A stretch of 64,000 nucleotides of DNA, from positions 1-64,000 of the forward strand of contig CAYMAI010000005.1 in assembly GCA_964388445.1 (NCBI GenBank), in the 5' to 3' direction. Position numbers and translations under genes: made by a program. Below the pieces are notes generated by a model. It made no database searches, was not told the DNA's origin, and was given only the letters and a program-made list of their open reading frames with translations. Shown here in pieces: positions 17,412 through 25,670 of this stretch. Source of the DNA: CAYMAI01 sp964388445. GTDB taxonomy: Bacteria > 4484-113 > JAGGVC01. Each line of letters opens with the position of its first letter. The stretch's first letter is position 1.

Positions 17412-18526
17412 GAATGTGGAAACTCGGCAAGCTTGCGGAATTTCTCGGCGGAGAGGTTTCCGGCAATCCCGACAAATCGCTTCACGGCACATGCGCCCTC
17501 GAAGACCCGCATCCGGACATGCTCTCGTTTCTCGAAAACGACCGCCAGATTGAAATGCTGAACGCGATTATGCTCGGCGCTGTGATTATTCCGCCGGAAC
17601 TCGGGCATTACTTCCCCGACGCGGTGCTTCACAAAAATCCAAGGCTGGCGTTCGCATGGGCGCAGGTAGCGTTTTACGCGCCGGAGGGCGCGCACATTCC
17701 CGCGAGAGCAGACCTAGCGAGCGCGGAGCCGTTTCCGTTGACCGGCGGCGAATGGCGGACGCCTGCCGGCGTTCATCCTCTCGCGTCGGTTTCGGGCGGC
17801 TCGACGGTGGACCAAAGCGCGGAGGTCGGCGCGTTCGCAAGAGTGGAAGAAAATTGCACGATTGGCGCGGGCACCGTCGTCTATCCGCACGTTTGGATTG
17901 GCAAAGACGTGAAAATCGGGAAGGAATGCAGAATTTTCCCGTTCGTATCGATATATCCCGGAACGTCCATCGGCGACCGGGTCATCGTTCATTCGGCAAC
18001 CTCCATCGGTTGCGACGGCTTCGGCTTCGTGACGCATCGCGGCGGCCATACGAAGTTTCCGCAAACCGGCCGCGTGGTCATCGAAGACGACGTGGAAATA
18101 GGCGCGGGTTGCAGCATCGACCGCTCCGCGCTAACCGAAACGGTAATCGAAAAGGGCGCCAAACTGGACAACCAGATTCAAGTCGCGCACGGCGTGAGAA
18201 TCGGCCAGCATACGCTAGTCGCTGCACAGAGCGGAATAAGCGGCGGTACCCGAATCGGCAGATGGTGCATTCTCGGCGGCCAGTCGGGATTTCAGGGCCA
18301 CATCAAAGTCGGCGACCAGTCGGTCGTCGGCGCGCAGGCGGGCGTAATCGGCGATTTGCCGGAGCGAAGCCGCGTATCCGGCTATCCGGCCCGGCCCCAT
18401 ACCCAGTCGATGCGCAGCCTGGCGGCATTGTCGAGACTGCCGGAGCATCTGACCGAACTCGAACGGCTTAAAAGAAAAATCAGGGAACTTGAAGACGATA
18501 TCAAATCGCTCAAGGACAGACTGTAA
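17408..18526 (+). CDS. lpxD: UDP-3-O-acylglucosamine N-acyltransferase (LpxD)
   Basis: LpxD adds the second acyl chain, from acyl-ACP to the 2-amino group of UDP-3-O-acyl-glucosamine, in lipid A synthesis. An N-terminal LpxD-type domain (residues ~1-110) is followed by a left-handed beta-helix of hexapeptide repeats from about 115 to 330. The helix includes the catalytic-region segment HSATSIGCDGFGFV and the downstream QIAHGV-like segment QVAHGVRIG. A C-terminal helix follows. The product is 372 residues, slightly above the usual ~340. I start at the GTG overlapping the previous stop (GTGA); an ATG two codons on is equally possible. lpxA follows, the common order, though no fabZ or lpxC is here. 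Confidence 0.93.
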   Translation: MRMWKLGKLAEFLGGEVSGNPDKSLHGTCALEDPHPDMLSFLENDRQIEMLNAIMLGAVIIPPELGHYFPDAVLHKNPRLAFAWAQVAFYAPEGAHIPARADLASAEPFPLTGGEWRTPAGVHPLASVSGGSTVDQSAEVGAFARVEENCTIGAGTVVYPHVWIGKDVKIGKECRIFPFVSIYPGTSIGDRVIVHSATSIGCDGFGFVTHRGGHTKFPQTGRVVIEDDVEIGAGCSIDRSALTETVIEKGAKLDNQIQVAHGVRIGQHTLVAAQSGISGGTRIGRWCILGGQSGFQGHIKVGDQSVVGAQAGVIGDLPERSRVSGYPARPHTQSMRSLAALSRLPEHLTELERLKRKIRELEDDIKSLKDRL

Positions 18527-18562
18527 TGGGTGAAGAAGGGAATTTTCAGGAAGGTGAGTTTA

Positions 18563-19438
18563 ATGTTGATTCATAGAACGGCTGTCGTTCATCCGGATGC
18601 CGAGCTTGCTCCCGGCGTGGAAGTCGGGGCGTATTCGGTCATCGGCAAAAAAGCGCGCATCGGCGCGGAAACCAAAATCGCGAGCCACGTTACGATTGCG
18701 GAGAACACCGACATCGGAGCGGGCTGCCGGATATTCTCGCACGCGGTAATCGGCACCGAGCCGCAAGATTTGAGGTTCAAAGGGCAGGAAACCTACTGCA
18801 CCGTCGGCGAAGGCACGCAAATCAGAGAATTTGTCACCATCAATCGCGGCTCGAAGGAAAACAGCGCCACGCGCATCGGCAAAAACTGCATGCTGATGAC
18901 CGGCGTTCACATCGCCCACGACTGCCAGCTTGGCGACCGCGTGATAATGGCGAATCTGGCCACGCTCGGCGGACATTGCAAAGTGGGCGACGGAGCCGTT
19001 TTCGGAGGACAATGCGTGGCGCACCAGTTCGTTCGCGTGGGAAAAATCGCGATGATCGGCGGCACGAGCGGGCTAATGCAGGACGTTCCGCCGTTTATGA
19101 TGGCGTTCGGTCACGCGCCGGCGAAAATCGTGAACATCAATCACGTCGGCATAAAGCGCGCAGGATTTTCAAACGAAGAGCGCGCGGAACTGCGCGAATG
19201 CTACCGGCTGCTATACCGGAACGGCTTCAATTTGGGCGATGCGCTCGACAAAATTCAGAAGGATTTTTCCTACTGGTGGGCCGAGGAACTCGTCAGTTTC
19301 TTTAAGGAAAGCACGCGCGGAACCTGCCGTCCCGTGGGAAGGGTAACTTGGATAGAATCGCACGTCAAAGAACACGACAAATCGAACGGCGACGACGATT
19401 TCTTCGACGAACTGACGACCAGTCTTCCAGCCACGTAA
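18563..19438 (+). CDS. lpxA: UDP-N-acetylglucosamine acyltransferase (LpxA)
   Basis: LpxA performs the first committed acyl transfer of lipid A synthesis in the cytoplasm. The hexapeptide beta-helix starts at once (IHRTAVVHPDAELAPGVEVG). It includes the diagnostic DLRFKGQETYCTVGEGTQIR and FVTINRGS segments, the catalytic-histidine region MTGVHIAHDCQLGD and the C-terminal MAFGHAPAKIVNINHVGIKR. I choose the ATG at 18563 because AGGAAGGTGAGTTTA immediately precedes it. The protein is 291 residues, about 30 longer than typical, owing to a polar C-terminal tail. It is the last gene of the bamA-lpxD-lpxA run and is followed by a hairpin terminator. Confidence 0.95.
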   Translation: MLIHRTAVVHPDAELAPGVEVGAYSVIGKKARIGAETKIASHVTIAENTDIGAGCRIFSHAVIGTEPQDLRFKGQETYCTVGEGTQIREFVTINRGSKENSATRIGKNCMLMTGVHIAHDCQLGDRVIMANLATLGGHCKVGDGAVFGGQCVAHQFVRVGKIAMIGGTSGLMQDVPPFMMAFGHAPAKIVNINHVGIKRAGFSNEERAELRECYRLLYRNGFNLGDALDKIQKDFSYWWAEELVSFFKESTRGTCRPVGRVTWIESHVKEHDKSNGDDDFFDELTTSLPAT

Positions 19439-19461
19439 AGGAAATCTATCCGGGTCGCGAG

Positions 19462-19481
19462 CGCGCTTGAGCGCGTTTTTA
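19462..19481 (+). terminator. Rho-independent terminator after lpxA
   Basis: CGCGC-TTGA-GCGCG followed at once by TTTTT, 24 bases after the lpxA stop. The stem is short but wholly G:C. Confidence 0.65.
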
Positions 19482-19504
19482 GCCGGCTAACTTGATTTCG
19501 GCAA

Positions 19505-19657
19505 TGAAAGAGGGGCCTGCCTCAATAACCTGGGTCGGAGGAACGTCTCGACAGGCCCCCTGGGGGGAGAAGGGAATCTCGTGATCCCGTCCGTGCGGTC
19601 GGGATCGTTTGGACCAGTTGCCTGGCGAAGCCCGATTCCCGGCGGGGCTTCACCGTT
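19505..19657. ncRNA. Structured non-coding element with pseudoknot-type pairing, possible small RNA
   Basis: Several perfect pairings lie in about 150 bases without an open reading frame. GGGGCCTG (19512-19519) pairs with CAGGCCCC (19552-19559). GATCCCG (19583-19589) pairs with CGGGATC (19600-19606). GAAGCCC (19627-19633) pairs with GGGCTTC (19645-19651). GGGAATC (19572-19578) can pair with GATTCCC (19634-19640), which lies in the loop of the previous hairpin, giving a pseudoknot or two alternative folds. On the minus strand a TATTAT box precedes the element and the outer stem is followed by TCTTTC, terminator-like. I found no match to SRP RNA, tmRNA, RNase P RNA or a riboswitch class I know. 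Strand is undecided. Confidence 0.35.
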
Positions 19658-19857
19658 ATAATACCGCAAAAACATGAATTATTCACGAAATCGCGCTTTT
19701 TCCGCCAGAAAGTTGACGGATATTCTCCCCAATCCGGCCGATTCGCGCCGAAGCGCTTTTTGCGAAGCCTCGAACTTCGATAAACGGCGTCGCGGTAAGG
19801 TATAAACCCGTGATTCCGGCGGCGCTCCGGCGCGCGCTGGCAGATTCTGGAGGTTCA

Positions 19858-20067
19858 ATGAAGACGGTTCAGTATGACGAAAACATGACGGTCGGCGAGG
19901 TGCTCGCTAGCGACAGCCGCGCCAAGCATGTGCTTACATATTTTCATATCGGCGGGTGCCACCACTGCGCGGTGGACGACAACGTGTCGTTAAAGCAGGT
20001 TTCTTCGGATTTCGGCGTTCCCCTCGATACTTTGCTGAAGGCGCTCAACAAGCTCGCCGAAATGTAG
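19858..20067 (+). CDS. DUF1858-domain small protein
   Basis: This 69-residue protein matches DUF1858 in layout: MTVGEVLASDSRAKHVLTYF, then HIGGCHHCAVDDNVSLKQ with a conserved C-x2-C, then a helix pair (FGVPLDTLLKALNKLAEM). The domain occurs alone or fused to hybrid-cluster-type and other redox proteins in anaerobes. The C-x2-C suggests metal or redox chemistry. A strong TGGAGGTTCA ribosome-binding site fixes the start at the ATG; a longer in-frame GTG lacks one. A TATAAA box lies near 19800. The IscU/NifU-like gene begins 46 bases downstream, so both are probably co-transcribed. Confidence 0.8.
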   Translation: MKTVQYDENMTVGEVLASDSRAKHVLTYFHIGGCHHCAVDDNVSLKQVSSDFGVPLDTLLKALNKLAEM

Positions 20068-20112
20068 GCTGCCGCTACCGCCGGAAAATCGATGCGGCGG
20101 CAAGGAAGAAAA

Positions 20113-20499
20113 ATGGATTTCGAAAAATTCAAAGATTACGTAACCAACCGGTATAACTTCGGCGACATTCCGGGCGCGGACGCGAAGGGAATGGTAACGA
20201 ACTCCGGCTGCGGCGATATGACGATGCTCTATTTCAAAGTGGGCGGCGGCGAAGTTATCGAAGACGCGAAATATTTCACTTTCGGGTGCGGCTTCAGCCA
20301 GGCGATGGGCGTCGTAATAACGGAGCTTTGCAAAAGCAAAACGATTGCGGAAGCCGATAAAATTACCGAAGAAGACATAGACGGCGTTCTGGGCGGACTT
20401 CCCGACGCGAAGCGTAATTATCTTCAGCTCATCCACGGGCTGTTGAAAGAAACAATCAAAGACTATCGCGAGCGCAAGGCGGAAGCGGTATCCGCCTAA
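20113..20499 (+). CDS. IscU/NifU-N-like iron-sulfur scaffold homologue lacking the third cysteine
   Basis: This 128-residue protein aligns by eye with IscU/NifU-N. SGCGDMTMLYFKV carries the first cysteine (Cys33) and the conserved aspartate (Asp35). FTFGCGFSQAMGVVITEL carries the second (Cys59). LGGLPDAKRNYLQL is the third-motif region, where the usual K-x-H-C is replaced by K-R-N-Y. IscU needs three cysteines to assemble a [2Fe-2S] cluster, so this homologue may be a carrier, a regulator or a non-canonical scaffold. It lies 46 bases after the DUF1858 gene. No cysteine desulfurase gene is adjacent. AAGGAAG precedes the ATG. Confidence 0.8.
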   Translation: MDFEKFKDYVTNRYNFGDIPGADAKGMVTNSGCGDMTMLYFKVGGGEVIEDAKYFTFGCGFSQAMGVVITELCKSKTIAEADKITEEDIDGVLGGLPDAKRNYLQLIHGLLKETIKDYRERKAEAVSA

Positions 20500-20556
20500 T
20501 AACCGGATACACCCGATGCGCCGCTTGATTCGCAAGCTCGCTTATTGGCGCGCGCA

Positions 20557-21720
20557 TCAGCGCGGCATGGAGTCGTGTTTCGCAAATTCCGGCAGGCCCA
20601 AATTCGTCGAATGACCGGGAAAGATTTCGAGTTCCGGATTGAGCGTATTGCAAATGAAATTTACCGCGATTGCCGCTTCGCCTTGACCGGTCGAAATCAG
20701 TTTGATTTTTCCTTCGTGCGTGGCGATGTCGCCGCAGGCATATACGCCCGGCAAGTTCGTCTGCATCGCGCTTCCGACCAAGCAGGCGTTTTTGGAAAGC
20801 GACAGTCCCCAATCTTTAAGGAATTTGAGGTCGGCGAGGAAACCTAGGCAGGCGATAATCTCGTCCACTTCGATTTTTACTTCGTCTCCGGTCCTGTTGT
20901 TGAAAATTTTCGCCCCCGTTACGCGTTCTTCGCCGATTACTTCCATGATTTCCCAAAAGGTTCGAAAATCCACGCCGGAGTCGAGCACGGAGGCGACCGT
21001 CGCTTCGTGCGCGCGAATCCTGTCGTGGCGGTGAATCATAAGTATGCTTGCCGCGTCGTCTTTGAACTGGTGGGCGTAGTCGAACGCCGTATCGCCCGCG
21101 CCGACAATCAAGAGCTTTTTGCCTTTGAACCTCGCCGTGCCGTTCACGAAGTAATGAAGCCCGTGGTTTTCGAATTCGATTGCGCTTGCTGCCTTGAGCT
21201 TTTTCGGCAAGAACGCGCCCGCTCCCATCGCGAGAATCACGGTTTTCGATTTGAACGTATTTCCGGACGCGCTTTTAAGAACGATGTATCCGGCGGCATT
21301 TCCGCAATCCCCTGCGGTTTCGCCGGACTCGCCCGAAACATTCGCATCCGATGAAAGCGCGCCGCCGTTTATCCGGGTTAGCGAGACGATTTTTTCGCCG
21401 AGATGAACCTTCGGGTCAAACGCCATCGCCTGGTCGACAAGTCCGCTCGCCAAATCGCGCGCAAGCACTTTCGGAAAGCCCGGAACGTCGTAAACGTACT
21501 TTTCGGGATAAATCGTCGCGAGCTGGCCGCCGAGAACCGGCTGGCTGTCGATAATCGCAGTGCGCATGCCGCGCAATCCCGCGAAGAACGCGGCGTAAAG
21601 CCCGCAAGGCCCGCCGCCGAGAATCGTCACGTCGGGCATTTCGCCGTGCGCCGCGCCGCCTGAATTCTGCGCGCCTTGAGGCGCGCGCCCGTTTGCACCC
21701 ATAATTTCGTTTGAATTCAT
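20557..21720 (-). CDS. Ferredoxin-NADP+ reductase, thioredoxin reductase-like type
   Basis: Two dinucleotide-binding motifs are visible: VTILGGGPCGLYAAFFAG near residue 32 (FAD) and KLLIVGAGDTAFDYAHQF near 205 (NAD(P)H). The C-terminal FAD motif VYACGDIATHEGKIKLI is also present. The redox-active CxxC of true thioredoxin reductases is absent from the NADPH domain. That points to the YumC-type ferredoxin/flavodoxin-NADP+ reductase, which moves electrons between ferredoxin and NADP(H) in the cytoplasm. A 25-residue Gly/Ala-rich N-terminal stretch precedes the first strand, so translation might begin at the ATG near 21639. It converges with the iron-sulfur scaffold homologue. The family is clear; the partner is not. 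Confidence 0.85.
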   Translation of the reverse strand: MNSNEIMGANGRAPQGAQNSGGAAHGEMPDVTILGGGPCGLYAAFFAGLRGMRTAIIDSQPVLGGQLATIYPEKYVYDVPGFPKVLARDLASGLVDQAMAFDPKVHLGEKIVSLTRINGGALSSDANVSGESGETAGDCGNAAGYIVLKSASGNTFKSKTVILAMGAGAFLPKKLKAASAIEFENHGLHYFVNGTARFKGKKLLIVGAGDTAFDYAHQFKDDAASILMIHRHDRIRAHEATVASVLDSGVDFRTFWEIMEVIGEERVTGAKIFNNRTGDEVKIEVDEIIACLGFLADLKFLKDWGLSLSKNACLVGSAMQTNLPGVYACGDIATHEGKIKLISTGQGEAAIAVNFICNTLNPELEIFPGHSTNLGLPEFAKHDSMPR

Positions 21721-21866
21721 AAGGAATTAGATATTACCTTGGCAACACCGGCATATTTGAAACCGCGGCATTTTTTTTGGCCAAATACTATTTGCGATTT
21801 CTTGAGTTATAATTTACCGCGGCGGGGTTGCCGCATTTGCCCTTTTGGGAAATTCTCGTAAATCCT

Positions 21867-21872
21867 TATAAT
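21867..21872 (+). promoter_or_regulatory. -10 element (TATAAT) directly abutting a ribosome-binding site
   Basis: TATAAT ends 14 bases before the ATG at 21887, and the intervening bases contain TGGAGGAA. If this -10 is used, the transcript would begin at or just after the TGGAGG site. A second TATAAT at about 21805-21810 could give a longer leader. Confidence 0.35.
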
Positions 21873-21886
21873 TGGAGGAACGTAAA

Positions 21887-24496
21887 ATGATTCGGGATTT
21901 ATATTCATCGCGTTTTTGCGCAATTGCGATAATCGCGGCGGTTTTTTCGGTTGCGGTTTCGATAGCTCCACTCGCCCTTACGTCCTGCGACTCGCGTTTT
22001 ACGCGTGCGGATGGCGGCGGGACGCCGCCCGTCCTTGACGAAGGGAAGGCTTCGTATTCCGGTGTAGGGGCGCACGGCGGCGGGGAAGGCGCGGATTCTA
22101 GTGTAGGGGCGCACGGCGCGCGCCCGTTTGACGGCGGGGATAATACGGGCGGAGAATATGCCGGTAACGCCGCGTGGCGGGGAAAACTCTTCAATTTATC
22201 CGGGGTCAAGGCGGAAATCGAATCCGCGGAAATTCCGGACGGCGCGGACGAAGCGGTTTGGGACGCGCTTCAAAAAGCGTTCATAATCGAGCTCGAACGC
22301 GAACTTGAACGTAGGGACGCGGACGCAAGCGAGAAAAAAATCGCGGCGGTGCCGAAGCAAGACGCGGGGCGCGTGGACGATTTCAAATTCGATTCAGCGA
22401 CCGGTCTCATTTCGTGGACATATAAAAACCTCGGCGATTACGACCTTTCCGGCGAAGTCGGCATCGCGGATATTACGGCAATCGCGCTGAACTTCGGCAA
22501 AACGATCGAATACGACGGCGAGGGAAAACCCACCGGCGATATCGAAACTCCTGAAGGGCTGGAAAATCACAGGCTCGCGTGGATAGACGGCGATAAAAAC
22601 GGCGAAATAGGAATCAGCGACGTAACGCCGATCGCGCTCAATTACTTAAACGACGTCGTCGAATATGCGGTCGTGAGCGCGGACAGCGCGACCGCGCCGG
22701 ACGGCGAGTGGCTCGAATTATTCCGCATAATTCTGCCGTCGGACAAAACTTTTCCGGTTAAGTTCGAGCAGATGCTGCCGGGCGGCGCGAGAAACCTTGT
22801 CGGCGTTCGCGCGGTGGGGAAGGCTGGCGACCTCGGCGAGCGCTCGAACCTTGCCGCGGTGATAACGACGGTCGCGCCGGTGATATACGCGATAAACGTT
22901 CCGAGCGGCGTTAGCGGCGAAGTGGTGCTTTTCGGCGCGGTGGTGACGGGGACGCATCCGCGGTTTTACGAGTGGAATTTCGGCGGCGGCGCGGAGCCGA
23001 ACGTTACGAACGACCCGCTGCCGAACGTGACGCTCGGCGCGATAGGCTGGTACGACGGGAGATTAACGGTGACGAACGAGTACGGCACTGCGATTCGCGA
23101 TTTCAAGTATTACGTGCCGGGCCAGCCATTGCAGCCGCCGGTCGCGATTGCGCAGGCGTGGCCGCTCGGCGGCGACGCGCCGCTGGAAGTGACGTTCCTC
23201 TCGAATCTGTCGTACAGCCCCAACGGCGCGATCGTGAAATACGAATGGGACTTCGAGAGCGACGGAACGTACGATTGGGAAAATGATTCGCCGCTGAATG
23301 CCGTCCATACTTTCGCAGGCGGAATGTGGAAAGCGACGCTGCGGGTAACCGACGAGGCGGGACAGGTGAAGACGGCGGAAACTCCGCTCGTCACAGCGTA
23401 TCCCGCGGAAGGATGGCAGGTGTCGAGCGTAAACTACACCGAAACGTTTCCCGACATTGGCAACAATCGCGTGCTGGAGTTGTTCGATTACCCAATTTCA
23501 ATTCCTGCATTTGGCTGCATTCTGTCTGGTAATCGCGCTGCGCTTTTTTTCCCGTCGCACACCCAAATCTGGCAACGCACACATTTAACGGGCTCTGACA
23601 TCGGTTTGTTTTTCGGCGGAAACCCCGTAATGTTTGCCGGTTTACGCAAGGACGGCCGTGCCGTCATGTATGGCCGACCATTGAATTCTCATAACCTCGT
23701 CGAGATTCGGCCAGACGGAAGTTCATTTTCGCCATCATTGCCAAATGTTCCATTTATGGAGGATACACGGTTCATCAGGGCAATTGTCAAAGGCTCCGAC
23801 GGGCTGATTTGCATAGTTAGTGCTCTTTCACCGCAATCAGGACAGAAGATTCCATACTTCGCGGAATTCAACGGGGCTACCTGGACATACGAGCAACTCA
23901 ATATTCCGAATATAGAAGTCTCTGACCTCTACGCTGTCGAGGAATCGGTAGCATATGTTACTTCGGGCACAAGTATATGGCTTTCCGAAATGCAAGTGGA
24001 AGGATGGTCGAACCGGCTCGTGGCAGTTCCTCCAGCCCTTCACACTTTCCAGCGCGTCAGGTTGCACAGGATAAACGGCAGTTTCGCGGTCGTCGCATCG
24101 TATGCCGACGAATCTGGTGTATTCGGCGGCGTAAAGTTTTATATCGAGCGCGATGGAGTATGGGAAACCGAGGAAATAGTGCCGCAAGGCGATATGGCCG
24201 GATTCTCCGAGTACATCTCGACCGCCTCGAACGGGAATTTTCTTTCCGTGGCGTTTTGGGTGCAACAAAATCGCGTTCTCAGAGTCTTGTATTACGACGG
24301 CGCGGGGTGGTCGAACGAAGCGCTGTCGTTCAGTCAGGTCGATTATGTTAACTTCGAGGATAAATCGTTCTATGGAAGTCTTTCTTCTAGCATATCGGAA
24401 GGGGGCGAATTGCGGCTTCTACTGCGTACGCAACTTGGCACGGCAACATCTAGTCCGAGAATCGATTTCTACTACGCGACGAAACAACTTGACTGA
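21887..24496 (+). CDS. Dockerin-like/PKD lipoprotein with C-terminal propeller-like region
   Basis: A lipoprotein signal ends LALTSC at about residue 30. A Gly-rich segment has a duplicated VGAHG unit. Paired dockerin-like calcium-binding repeats (GDYDLSGEVGIADIT and DGDKNGEIGISDVTPIALN) lie at about 183-255. A further beta domain and a PKD domain (about 415-505, YEWDFESDGTYDWEN) follow, then a region of about 360 residues with repeated aromatic strands that may form a propeller. The product, about 869 residues, should sit on the outer face of the envelope. Base composition becomes visibly more AT-rich from about 23,490 onward, suggesting that the C-terminal module was exchanged. The architecture is shared with the lipoprotein at 35282. 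No enzyme motif is seen. Confidence 0.75.
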   Translation: MIRDLYSSRFCAIAIIAAVFSVAVSIAPLALTSCDSRFTRADGGGTPPVLDEGKASYSGVGAHGGGEGADSSVGAHGARPFDGGDNTGGEYAGNAAWRGKLFNLSGVKAEIESAEIPDGADEAVWDALQKAFIIELERELERRDADASEKKIAAVPKQDAGRVDDFKFDSATGLISWTYKNLGDYDLSGEVGIADITAIALNFGKTIEYDGEGKPTGDIETPEGLENHRLAWIDGDKNGEIGISDVTPIALNYLNDVVEYAVVSADSATAPDGEWLELFRIILPSDKTFPVKFEQMLPGGARNLVGVRAVGKAGDLGERSNLAAVITTVAPVIYAINVPSGVSGEVVLFGAVVTGTHPRFYEWNFGGGAEPNVTNDPLPNVTLGAIGWYDGRLTVTNEYGTAIRDFKYYVPGQPLQPPVAIAQAWPLGGDAPLEVTFLSNLSYSPNGAIVKYEWDFESDGTYDWENDSPLNAVHTFAGGMWKATLRVTDEAGQVKTAETPLVTAYPAEGWQVSSVNYTETFPDIGNNRVLELFDYPISIPAFGCILSGNRAALFFPSHTQIWQRTHLTGSDIGLFFGGNPVMFAGLRKDGRAVMYGRPLNSHNLVEIRPDGSSFSPSLPNVPFMEDTRFIRAIVKGSDGLICIVSALSPQSGQKIPYFAEFNGATWTYEQLNIPNIEVSDLYAVEESVAYVTSGTSIWLSEMQVEGWSNRLVAVPPALHTFQRVRLHRINGSFAVVASYADESGVFGGVKFYIERDGVWETEEIVPQGDMAGFSEYISTASNGNFLSVAFWVQQNRVLRVLYYDGAGWSNEALSFSQVDYVNFEDKSFYGSLSSSISEGGELRLLLRTQLGTATSSPRIDFYYATKQLD

Positions 24497-24540
24497 TAAG
24501 TGAAATTTACCTTAAATTCTAAAAAAAGGAGGTGATAAAG

Positions 24541-25053
24541 ATGGCAGAATGGAATGAATCCAGTGGCGATTACTCTCCTAACCCAGCCGATGTCAACATT
24601 GTCCCGAATCCTGATACTCCGGGATCTGGCAAAAACTCCGTTGGGACTGCGCAGAATCCGTGGCATGGACTTGTGATTCGCACGGCAAACCTTTTCGCGT
24701 CTATATACGCGTGGTTCTCGGAAGACAGAACGCTGTTCGGTTTCGACGCAGTACCGTCGATAACGAACATCAAAGCCCGCACCGCGATGCAGCAACACGA
24801 CGACGAATCGGATCTTGCGGTACTTCAGCTTGACCAGCAAGCGCCCACAGGCCCGGTGCTTTACATCGATGGCTCGGAAGCGTCAAATCAATTAGCGACA
24901 ATTTCGACGTTCAACGGCGGTCAAGGCTCCGTGGACGGTCCTCTTCGCAAAGGCGGAGGATTAGCGGGATGGAAGTTTGCAAACAAAATGGTTAAGATTA
25001 AGGTTAACGGAACAGAAAACGAATACTGGATGCCGCTTTTCGAAAAGGAGTAA
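24541..25053 (+). CDS. Small protein of unknown function
   Basis: I do not recognise this 170-residue protein. It has no signal peptide or membrane helix. The N-terminal 60 residues are Asn/Pro/Ser-rich (NPADVNIVPNPDTPGSGK). The C-terminal half is more ordered, with LQLDQQAPTGPVLYIDGSE and KIKVNGTENEYWMPLFEKE, which reads like a small beta domain. A textbook AAGGAGGTGATAAAG site fixes the ATG and predicts strong translation. It starts 44 bases after the preceding lipoprotein and may share its transcript. It borders an AT-rich gene-poor patch. Phage structural proteins can look like this, but nothing proves that origin. Confidence 0.55.
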   Translation: MAEWNESSGDYSPNPADVNIVPNPDTPGSGKNSVGTAQNPWHGLVIRTANLFASIYAWFSEDRTLFGFDAVPSITNIKARTAMQQHDDESDLAVLQLDQQAPTGPVLYIDGSEASNQLATISTFNGGQGSVDGPLRKGGGLAGWKFANKMVKIKVNGTENEYWMPLFEKE

Positions 25054-25670
25054 TACCGATTTGAGGATTTAAATCGGGGCGGAACCGGCATGATGCTATT
25101 AACATAACATCATGCCATTCGTCGCGTATATCAATAAACATCATTAAGCTTTCCGGCATAAATCTCTAACATCAATGATTATATGGCAATTAACTAACTA
25201 GTCGATTATGGAATATCAGCTAAAGCTATTCCTCACATTATTTTGTCAGATATAATTTCTTGTCGCTCACACTCCCCCTCCACTTGCACCAGCGCGGCCG
25301 CCATTCTTTTCGTTATATTATACGCCGATTCGGTTTTGGACGCGCCTAATTCCTTTCTCACAATCGCGTTCGCGGGATTGTAATATACTTCCGCAAATGG
25401 CTCGCCTTTTTGCGCTATTTCCCCTTGCAATTTCAATAATTTTATTCCCACGAAATTATTTAATTCGTCCGTTAATTTAAACCTTCCCGCGCATTTAACT
25501 TAGCACTTGCCTAATCGCTGAATATCATAATACTCGAATATTACTGAAACTTAATCCAAAAATAAGGACGTTTTGCCTAATCGGTTTGCGGAGTTGCAAG
25601 AGCATTTCCCCGGAATTTGGCGCGGAGTTACGCGATGCGCTACAATCGCGCTTTATCCGGAGGCGCGAAG
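25054..25670. other. AT-rich, gene-poor patch with a long inverted repeat
   Basis: The composition drops well below that of the surroundings. GGCATGATG (25087-25095) and CATCATGCC (25108-25116) form a perfect 9-bp inverted repeat with a 12-base loop, resembling an operator or hairpin. The only reading frame of note is the short minus-strand one at 25233-25451. Together with the phosphohexomutase stump at its right edge, the patch looks like a site of insertion and deletion. Confidence 0.45.
25233..25451 (-). CDS. Short hypothetical ORF, possibly a gene fragment
   Basis: This 72-codon frame opens with GTG. The frame continues upstream without a stop for about 17 further codons but without a start codon, so it may be the 3' end of a damaged gene. 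The peptide contains AEVYYNPANAIVRKELGAS and YNITKRMAAALVQVEG. A distant resemblance to phage terminase small subunits is too weak to call. It sits in AT-rich DNA unlike the flanks and has no clear ribosome-binding site. It may not be expressed. Confidence 0.3.
   Translation of the reverse strand: MGIKLLKLQGEIAQKGEPFAEVYYNPANAIVRKELGASKTESAYNITKRMAAALVQVEGECERQEIISDKIM

Noticed and set aside
19505..19657. SRP RNA, tmRNA, RNase P RNA or a known riboswitch
   Set aside because: I looked for the SRP GGAAGCAG loop, the tmRNA tRNA-like ends and the RNase P core and found none; kept as an unassigned structured element.
25233..25451. Phage terminase small subunit
   Set aside because: Resemblance is limited to an NPA-type stretch and the frame is short with no reliable start; no other phage gene is near.
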